From Ecdyonurus torrentis (lineage: Eukaryota; Arthropoda; Insecta; Ephemeroptera; Heptageniidae): a stretch of DNA of 64,000 nt. Each line of letters opens with the position of its first letter. The first letter of the stretch is position 1. The stretch is taken from NCBI GenBank assembly GCA_949318235.1, contig OX439131.1:9535231-9599230 (forward strand), written 5' to 3'. The notes under the pieces were generated by a model. That model was not told where the DNA came from. It was given only the letters and a program-made list of their open reading frames with translations, and did not search any database. The translations under genes and the position numbers were made by a program. Below, in pieces: positions 56,373-64,000 of this stretch.

Positions 56373-59300
56373 ATGGGCAAAAATAATCGTCATAAGAAGT
56401 TTTTGAAATCTGAGAAAGCAAAAGTTAAACTGAAAGGAAGTAACAAACTAACCAAAGGTCAAAATATAACTGATACAAGCTTTAAAACTAAGAAAATCGT
56501 GCTTCTAACTCAGCTCTCGCAAACTCCAGAAGATCAGCCACAGACCAAAAGAAAGTTAAATTTAAAGGTATTAAGACATTAAGAATAAATATTGAACGTT
56601 TATACTAATGATAACCTTAATTTAGGAGCTGTTGATGCGTACCAAACATTACAACGCTAACATGAAACAAGATGCCGTGAGTGGCCTTCGTGAGCTTGCT
56701 GTGCGTCACCCAGATGTGTTGTCCACAAATCTTTGCAGCTTTATAGAGAGTAGTGCAGCTTTATGTATCGATCTTGAGACACCAGTGCGACAGGAGTCGC
56801 TCAGGCTATTGAACTACGTTTTAGAACAGGTTTGTATACCCTCTATTAACACACATTAAGGGCCTCAATTTTACAAGAGTTACATACATAATGTACATAC
56901 TTATTATTGGTATGTGCATTATACCTATGCATGCATCTATATACATTATTTTCTATTTACATTGCAGGTTACAACAGTTCAGCTTGAGCCATTTATGCCC
57001 CTACTAGTATCATATTTATCTGTCGGTATGTCACACTTACATCAAGATGTTCAGAGTGATGCTTTACGTATGTTAGATCTAGTGCTAGCTGTAGCACCAT
57101 CATTGGTTGCTAGAGCAGCCTCCAAGTTGTTGCCTGCATTCCTGGACCAAATCTCAGTCAGACGTAACACAGCTAGTGGTGAGAGAAACTTATCATTGAA
57201 CCTCCAGAGTAGCAACACTAGTACTCGCTGGCGTATCAAGGTTTTGGGTCGTCTGCATGCCATGCTGTGTGCAGTGGTTACCGCCCAGCCAGCCGCACTC
57301 TCTGAGAAAAACACACAGAATAAGCAAGTATTCTGGTCATCTGAGACCTCCACGTATGTTCCAGTTAAGCTGTGGCCATGGGATCTTGATAGTGCGTGTG
57401 AAATACAGGGACTGTTCAGCGCAGGAAATGATATACTGACTAATCAAAATTTGTTTCAAAACCAAGATGAAATGAAAAAATATATATCAGTATTGATGCC
57501 TCTGTTATTTGATACATGGATAGAAGTGGGACCATCACAGAAGCAGCAAAGGGATATAGGTAATACATAATTAAAATCTGAAAAATTCACAATTTTGTGT
57601 AGGAAGGTGCCAAGAGGTTCAACAGTATGTATAATTAAATATTTGATAGTCAACATTACATTAGAAAGTAGAAACATATAGATAAATGGACAATTTGAGG
57701 GAAAGAGAGTTGAATTTTTGCTTGCAAGGACTCTGGAGTTTGGGGGAATAATTTTTAATCCAGACCAAAACTGAACATATTTAGCATTATCTAGCCTGGC
57801 TACGTGAGCAGCCACACATACTCGTATGTATGTAATTGTTTATGTTGATTTACTGTGGCGAGTAAGCGTATTGCATCAAAATATTCTACTATTTAATTGA
57901 ATATATTTTCAATAATATTAAATATCTATTAAAAAGATCCATAATAATGTACTCCATAATATGTATTTCTTTTTCAATCCACTACTATGTACTGCATTGT
58001 TAAGTATTATTCACAAGATGTGTAAATTTGATGCACATCAACTTGCGTTGATGCATGTTACAAAGTTGGAACAATGTAAACAAATTGAGCCATTCACATG
58101 TAATTTGCAAAAATCATGTGAACGGCTCCATTTGTTTACATTATTCCAGCTTTGCAACTCGCATCGACGCACGTTGACGTGGGTCAAATTTATGAGTCAT
58201 GTGAATAATAATTTACTCCTTACAGTAAGCACTAGTAGCAGTAGTGAGTTTTGATTTAGTTGAATTTTTTTTCAATATTAAATTTATACCTATTTTTTGT
58301 AATCTACAGGTACAGTACTTAAGTTATTATGTAAGCTGTTAAATTACAATAATAATCATTATACTCAAATCAATTTTGTACATCTTTTGAAATATTAATT
58401 ATTTTTTGGATTTGATAGTTTTACTTATTTTGCAGGAAGTTTGATATCCTCTGAAGCAGCTGAGTTGCTGGAATGTGTGTTGGAAATAATTCAAAACATC
58501 TGGATATACTTTGAGAGAACTGATCAGCACAATGAAAACAACTTATTGGTAAGTAGTGCAGCCTCTTATACAGTTTTTACAAAATAATAGCTGATCATAA
58601 TTTTAAATATATTTAATCTACTTGTCTGTATTATATGTAACATAAAGTTCCAACCAGTGATGTGAAAATAATGTGATCTATGTAATAGTTATATGATGCA
58701 TTATAGAATATTATAACAAACAGAGGTATTCAAGGTGGTACCTAGAAATAAAAATAAAGTAAAAAGTAAAGAGCTAGGCAACCACAATCAATTGGTTATA
58801 ACAAAATGTTGGTTATGTAACATTTGATATTACGACATTATAACATGACACTCATGATTACATACTATAACGTACATCACTGGTACAGACATTAACACGC
58901 GATTAAATAGAGTGCTTAAAGCTCTTGTCAACTTACTTTTTTATTATATAGAATACTAGATTGATAATTACCATACTTTATTATCCATGAATTAGACACG
59001 TATCTGACGTCACAATGTACAGATGGGGCCGTGATAGGAACTTGAGGAAGGGGCTTAAATTTATCACGTGACCAGAGCGGTGACTGTGATTGGCGGCGGT
59101 ACATTGTGACGTCAGATACGTGATATAACAGTTAAAATGAAAATAAATGAAATAAATACAAAATCATGTCTATATCATGGATAATAAGGTATGGTAATTA
59201 TCAATCTAGTATTCTAACTGATAAAAAAGTGAGTTGACAAGGGCTTTAAATCTGTGAAATGCTGGGTTACGTCCACATGCTTGATCCAGTGACATAGGTA

Positions 59301-60691
59301 TTTAACCTGTTCACAACGGCGCCCTCTACATACACTATGGTTTGCCTGGCCGGAGTAAAATGCTAGCGCATAAGCGCCAGAACGTAATACTACATATGTC
59401 GGAGCGAGAGCCCAGCCGCTCTAACATGTAATATGATGTGCTCCGTCATCGACAGGTTAAATGATAAGCTTGTTGATTTATGTTACTTTAGAAATAATCT
59501 ATGACCTTTAAATTTATTTATTTCATTTAGTGAAACTACCATTTCTTGCATCATTTGCAACTTCACTAAATTGATAATTAATTGTATATATGTGCTGTGC
59601 TTATTTATTTTATTGTATTTCCTCAAGATGTAGTACTTCAGCATAATTGACAATAAGTGATGATAGTAATTTTTACTCTGAAAACTTGCAAGCTGTACAA
59701 ATTTCATCAGTTGACCAGTTTGGCTTTCAATTTCAATGCATACAAAAAATTATAACAAAAAGGAATAATTTCAAAGGGGATTTCCTAGAAAATCTACTTG
59801 ATTGTTTACCGAGCCTGGTGGCGTAGTGGTATGCATGCTGGTCTAATGTGCGAGAGATCGTGCTTTCATTGCTTGGTGGGTACCATGTTGGCTTTTTCAG
59901 AGGCCGTGCATTTGGTATGCACCAAGTGCGCACTCATGTTCTCTGCACGTTCATACCTGTATGTTTGCCATTGAATCACAGGTAATTCGGTAGGAGAGAT
60001 GTTTAGGCTTGACAGGTTTATTCTTGTCTCCGGCCAGTCCTGGCATTGATGGTAGTGGCCCACGTCAAGTCAGAGGAATCTCGGGACTGTTCACCAATCC
60101 ACCTCATCTCAGTCATTTCTATTTATACATACACACGTTGTTAGGTATAGCCTGTTGTGTGGTATAGAATTCATTTTCATTTTATCTATAAAATAATTTC
60201 AATTTATACATATGCATCAATATTTCAGAGGAGCTGGTTTCAAAGTAACTATCGTAGCAACTTTGTGAGCCACATCGTCACTCACTTCCCATACTGCACT
60301 GCTGCAGAGGAAAGCAGCAAGGCAAGCAAGCAGCGCAGGAGCAAGGGACAATCTCCCTTTGAGGAGGAGCGTCTGCGAGCATGCAATAGTCAGAACTTGG
60401 CAGTGTGTCACGTCTTCTGCTGTATGTGTGCCAAGCCCAAGAGAGAGCAAGCACAAGCCATGCTGGCTTACACTAAAAGTAAGATCATCTTGGAAAATGG
60501 AATGAATATTTTAAAGTATTGTTTTAACTTTTTCATTGAGAATTTAGCAATTGTCAACCACAAAACAATTATAATTGAAGATTTTTATTATTATTATTAG
60601 TCTATTATTTTTAGAATAAGCCTGGAAAATATTTCAAGTTCTGACTGATTAAAAGATTTTTAAAAAATGTTGCTCTAGACTAGTCTGGTTT

Positions 60692-60723
<32 letters not shown>

Positions 60724-62933
60724 CCCTCTTACATGCAAGGCATAACGAAAGTAACAACTCATTCTCTCACTCTAATTTTTCAAAATTTAATGTGTTTATC
60801 AAATCTACATTCATTCAATCATTCTCTTGAGTCTGTAAAGACTGAGAAAGGCATCTTATCTCTGTGCTAGCAAGATTTTTGACAAATTATGGTAAGGCAC
60901 TTGCTGAATTTCTCCTATCCTTTTTTTTCAAATTTATCAACTCTTTTTATCATTCAACAATAAAAAATTTCAATTTTTTTTACTTATATACATCAATTAA
61001 AGAAAAAACCATCGTGGTTAGGATCAATAATAAAAAAAACAACAGGATATAATTACCAGCAAGGGCCTTACCATAGTAAAAGTTCTATGGAGAGGTCGTG
61101 GTCTCGTGTGGCACAGTAACAAATTACTGTGCCATGCGAGACCTCGACCTCTCTATAGAACTTACTGTGGTAAGGCCCTTGCTGTAATTATATCCTGTTC
61201 TTTATTACTTACATAACATACATATCATTTTGCTTTTATATATTTCAAGGCAAGTCAACAACATTTCACTTTAACCTATTGACTGACCACCCTATTGTGA
61301 CAAACCCCCCTCTGTTTCATTTCATTTATATTCATAATTCATTTCATAATTTTTCTTTTGCATCTTGTACTATGAACATTATTTTTCCTCCAACACTTTT
61401 AAATTTTTTATTTAATTATCATAAGAGACTGGATTTTTAGGTGAATATAATAGACATAATATTTATGTAAACTCACAGTAGGTTGTGATGAAGGTAAATA
61501 ACTTAACATTTTTACAGGTGCATCTGCTATTTTTACCAAAAAATTGTGTCTCTAATTATATGATACAATAGTATTGTTTTTTAAATTAATTTTCTTCTCA
61601 GCAAGTAACACATCACATTGAGTTGTTAATTAAACAATTTTGACACTGTTAGCTAAGATTTCCTTCCTTTTCTCTGTCAGTCTTACTGAAATTAGAAATA
61701 AATTGTGATCAAAGAGTATGTAATAATAAAATTTAATATTAATTTGAGATAAAATTACTGGAATACTGCAATATAAGATACCATGAATAGGCCTATATAT
61801 ATAATGAAAATTCTTAATCAAGTTGCACTTTGTGTGTGTTAGAGTGTATGGATGCAGGCCAGCATGTATCTCAGCAGCTGCTACATGTACTGCAATGCAT
61901 GTTGGGTTCATGTGAATGGGGTCACCTTGGAGTAGACACGGCACCCCTGGCTGATTCTGCTATCAACTGCTGTCTCAACAAGCATACCTGTACTTCAACT
62001 CTCTTCTCTCTGCTGTGTGACGTCACATTAGCCTCCATTGCTAGCAACACAAACAGGTTAGCATTTCATTTTATTATGTTACAATAAACACTCGATTTTG
62101 TGGAATTCAATGTTGTGAAGTCAGCTGTTGGTCCGGACCGAAAAGGATATAGGCCTTTCAATGTTAAAGCCTTTCGATTTTGTGAAATGACCGTTTCCTG
62201 TGTCCCTTGTGATTTTACAAACTCAAGAGTTTACTGTATTATTATTATTTTTTAATACAGTGGCAGTTTTCCCATACTTCTAATCAAATCATTTATTGGC
62301 CTTCTTAAAAAAAGTAAAATACATATATTTCACAAAGAAAATTTAGACAAATATTGCTGCACTGTATTAATAAATCACTTTAATGATTGACTTCAGTTAC
62401 TGTGATCGGTTAATCAAAAGTTTTGAGAGGCTGTTTTACTGCATACATGTCATCTGCTCACTGCTCATATAACTCAACGTAATCTTACTTTCACAATTTC
62501 TCCACAATCACTGATCATAGAGGATATCTGAGGTTACTTAATATAGTCCTTAACATTCAAATAAGCTTATATATATTAAAAATTAAAAATAGTAAAATTA
62601 CTATTTAAAATACTAAAATTAAAATAGTGGAAGGATTCAATAATGTTTTGCTTTAATCAACAGTTGAGTTTACAAGTACAAGTAATTTTTTATATGTTGC
62701 GTAAACTTTTAATTTAGTAGAGTCCCATGTAACTGTGTGCTTTTATTGTAACCAAGTTGTGTTTTGCAGAGTGGTAGCTGATACAACATACTACAAATTT
62801 CTAGAAGAGTTACCAAGAGCCCTCACAGAAAATGCTTGCTCTGCAAAGGCTCTCAAAACCATCACTCAACTGGCTGCCATGCAAAATACTGTTTTGCTGT
62901 TAGGAGTCAAGTTATACCTGCCTCAAATAATAG
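56373..62933 (+). CDS. TEX10: TEX10/IPI1, Rix1-complex ribosome biogenesis protein, 5' part (partial)
   Basis: Coding exons: 56373-56567, 56626-56829, 56968-57559, 58436-58548, 60229-60478, 61843-62056, 62770-62933. All are GT-AG and all join in frame, giving 577 residues; the last exon ends in phase 1 and the gene leaves the window. The start has a good context (aaaatgg). The N-terminus is lysine-rich. It then follows TEX10: TSFKTKKIVLLTQL, KLNLKELLMRTKHYNANMKQ, FMPLLVSYLSVGMSHL, RWRIKVLGRL and SWFQSNYRSNFVSHIVTHFPY; the first half is helical and HEAT-like. Human TEX10 is about 930 residues, so roughly a third is missing. TEX10 (yeast Ipi1) acts with PELP1 and WDR18 in the nucleolus and nucleoplasm, in ITS2 processing and maturation of pre-60S particles. 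The gene is probably intact. Residues about 400-520 match the family least well and rest mainly on splice phase. Confidence 0.92.
57980..58244. mobile_element. Foldback MITE in TEX10 intron 3
   Basis: attattcacaagatg, aaatttgatgcacatcaac and tgtaaacaaattgagcc..tcacatg on the left match, in inverse order, catgtgaac, ggctccatttgtttaca, gttgacgtgggtcaaattt and catgtgaataat on the right. The arms are about 110-130 bp with a short loop. The 97-codon frame across it is a by-product. Ends are approximate. Confidence 0.75.
58920..59245. mobile_element. MITE with TTAA target sites (piggyBac-like) in TEX10 intron 4
   Basis: AGCTCTTGTCAAC at the left and GTTGACAAGGGCT at the right, each bordered by TTAA (58916-58919; 59246-59249). 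The arms continue through agaatactagattgataa and taccata..ttattatccatga. Two TGACGTCA palindromes sit symmetrically inside at 59005-59012 and 59107-59114. TTAA duplication points to the piggyBac group; no transposase is encoded. Confidence 0.8.
59306..59456. mobile_element. Small MITE with TTAA target sites
   Basis: TTAA-CCTGTTCACAACGG at the left and ccgtcatcgacagg-TTAA at the right (TTAA at 59302-59305 and 59457-59460), 151 bp between. Terminal inverted match CCTGT..A. It lies 57 bp from the preceding TTAA element but has different ends, so it is a separate family. Confidence 0.7.
59811..60125 (+). mobile_element. tRNA-derived SINE in TEX10 intron 4
   Basis: The head gagcctggtggcgtagtggt contains a good RNA polymerase III A box (TGGCGTAGTGG, about 59819-59829). 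The B-box position about 35-40 nt further on is degraded (gtgctttcattgc). A moderately GC-rich body of about 240 bp follows, ending before an AT-rich tail. The minus-strand frames here are by-products. Head structure is seen; family name unknown. Confidence 0.6.
60479..61842 (+). other. TEX10 intron 5 with MITE-like inverted repeat (61041-61199)
   Basis: aacaggatataattac and agcaagggccttacca at 61041 onward are matched by gtggtaaggcccttgctgtaattatatcctgtt ending 61199. ggtcgtggtctcg pairs with cgagacctcgacc near the loop. Just upstream, aaaaaaccatcgtggtta (about 61003) resembles the end of the 63289-63852 element, and ggtaaggcacttgctgaat (about 60892) is another copy of the inner arm. So this intron holds pieces of a related element. 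Poly(T) at about 60699-60723. Confidence 0.65.
62084..62235. mobile_element. Small MITE, family of 20943-21148
   Basis: taaacactcgattttgtgga at the left and gattttacaaactcaagagttta at the right form an imperfect inverted repeat with the same terminal words as the element at 20.9 kb. It begins 28 bp after the donor of TEX10 exon 6. Confidence 0.6.
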
Positions 62934-63288
62934 GTAATATTTATTTGTTTATTCGTTTTAGCAGTTATATTGATTTTTAGATCAAAATTTCAATCAGAAC
63001 AAAATCTTTTGAACTGATCAGTAATCTGTTTGATCAAGCCATTTTTATTATTATTATTATTACAGTATTATTGTTTTTTTAATTATCTTTATTTAAATTA
63101 GATCACTTTTGGAGCCATGATCGATCTAAATTTACAAGTCCATAAGTTCAAAAAATTTAAACACTATATATTAGCTATGTTATTCACCTAAAATTAGAAA
63201 GCAACTGTAGTTAGGAACATATTATAAAGTGTTTCATATTTCAAGTCCAGAGTGTTAATAGTTTCTATAAATAATAATATAATATATA

Positions 63289-63852
63289 GGAAAAAACCAT
63301 CGCGGTTGGCATTAATTACGTTTAAAAAAATAATTAGAAAATAGTTGGTAGAGATTAGAGCACGTTGAATTGAAAATTAATAAAACGCGAAAATTCTCTA
63401 ATTTAAATAGTAAATTGGGACTAGGGATGCAAATCATTATAGCTTGCGCTAAATAAAAATAGACGTTAAAAGGGATGAGGGGTATAGTGTCTCTAGCTGT
63501 ACAGAGCTCTCTGCAGAGCCTTACTGATGAGTGCTAGGTAAAGGACGAAACCGGTCTAAGGCCAAGAGTAAGTCTGATACTGTTTTATAATGTTGTGCCT
63601 TTGATGTAGTATGAGAACGTGAGATGTTAGGTATATCGTATTTTACATTGACACTATACCCCTCATCCCTTTTAACGTCTATTTTTATTTAGCGCAAGCT
63701 ATAATGATTTGCATCCCTAGTCCCAATTTACTATTTAAATTAGAGAATTTTCGCGTTTTATTAATTTTCAATTCAACGTGCTCTAATCTCTACCAACTAT
63801 TTTCTAATTATTTTTTTAAAAGTAATTAATGCCAACCGCGATGGTTTTTTCC
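63289..63852. mobile_element. Inverted-repeat element with a ribozyme in its loop (TEX10 intron)
   Basis: The arms at 63289-63491 and 63650-63852 are both 203 nt and inverse complements; I see only one mismatch (acgttta against its partner, about 63319). Terminus GGAAAAAACCATCGCGG. The flanks are TATA-like on both sides, compatible with a TA duplication. The loop of 158 nt is unique sequence containing the hammerhead motif. No protein is encoded. The near identity of the arms means a young insertion or recent conversion; an assembly artefact cannot be excluded from sequence alone. Confidence 0.85.
63509..63568 (+). ncRNA. Candidate type I hammerhead self-cleaving ribozyme
   Basis: Core boxes are in the right order: CTGATGAG (63524-63531) and CGAAAC (63546-63551), then GTC (63554-63556) with predicted cleavage after C63556. 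Inner stem I pairs GCCTTA (63518-63523) perfectly with TAAGGC (63557-63562). Beyond an asymmetric internal loop, CTC (63509-63511) can pair with GAG (63566-63568). Stem II is 63531-63535 with 63542-63546 and a 6-nt loop; one G-G mismatch (63533/63544) interrupts five pairs. Stem III is minimal, A63550-U63555 and C63551-G63554 with a 2-nt loop, as in the hammerheads of Penelope-like elements and animal retrozymes. Such short-stem-III forms often cleave better as dimers. Confidence 0.8.
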
Positions 63853-64000
63853 TATATATTATATTTATCGCAATGTCAATCTTTTTGTTTTAATATTTAT
63901 TCTTTCATTTATATTGTATTCTCGGCCCTTTTTACTTGCCAACGCCAATAAGAGCACGTACTAAATTAATTAAATTAAAAATATGCCAAAGCGCATATAT

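Larger units (their letters stand above)
62934..64000 (+). other. TEX10 intron 7 (incomplete)
   Basis: Starts at donor gtaata and does not end within the window. Apart from the ribozyme-bearing element it is AT-rich, and I see no further exon. Confidence 0.7.

Noticed and set aside
57961..58254. 97-codon frame in TEX10 intron 3
   Set aside because: Lies wholly within a foldback element and is not bounded by splice sites in a useful phase.

Overview
The window looks like nuclear DNA of a bilaterian animal, probably an arthropod (inference; a crustacean or chelicerate would fit). Reasons: split genes with GT-AG introns, strongly AT-rich non-coding DNA, long (TA)n, (GA)n, (AC)n and poly(A) tracts, many non-autonomous DNA transposons, and a Polycomb RING protein with the very long disordered C-terminal tail known from arthropod Psc/Su(z)2. 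There is no bacterial, organellar or viral gene content.

Only two protein genes are supported. (1) A complete Psc-like Polycomb group gene on the + strand: seven coding exons from 9389 to 17573, reconstructed by splicing, 1160 residues. It has a C3HC4 RING, a RAWUL domain, and a single 2.8-kb last exon encoding a low-complexity tail with a 14-unit heptad repeat. (2) The 5' part of a TEX10/IPI1 gene on the + strand: seven coding exons from 56373 to 62933, 577 residues, running off the right edge. It encodes a Rix1-complex subunit for 60S ribosome maturation and has NRF1-like sites just upstream.

Layout. 1-2957 is nested hAT-like repeats. 2958-9368 is AT-rich DNA upstream of Psc, with a foldback element and promoter-like patches. 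9389-17573 is Psc, followed by its 3' UTR. About 18-56.2 kb is a gene-poor stretch of roughly 38 kb. It holds hAT-type elements (several with clear 8-bp target duplications), foldback elements, a LINE fragment, four pairs of dispersed repeats, a 136-138-bp tandem repeat, long microsatellites and three GC-richer islands that could be promoters or enhancers. 56.2-64 kb is TEX10, whose introns are packed with small inverted-repeat transposons and a tRNA-derived SINE.

The most unusual object is in the last TEX10 intron. At 63289-63852 there is a 564-bp element with 203-bp, almost perfect inverted repeats. Its 158-nt loop carries what reads as a type I hammerhead self-cleaving ribozyme (about 63509-63568, + strand): complete conserved core, perfect inner stem I, GUC cleavage triplet and one mismatch in stem II. 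It has the same orientation as TEX10, so it would be transcribed in the pre-mRNA.
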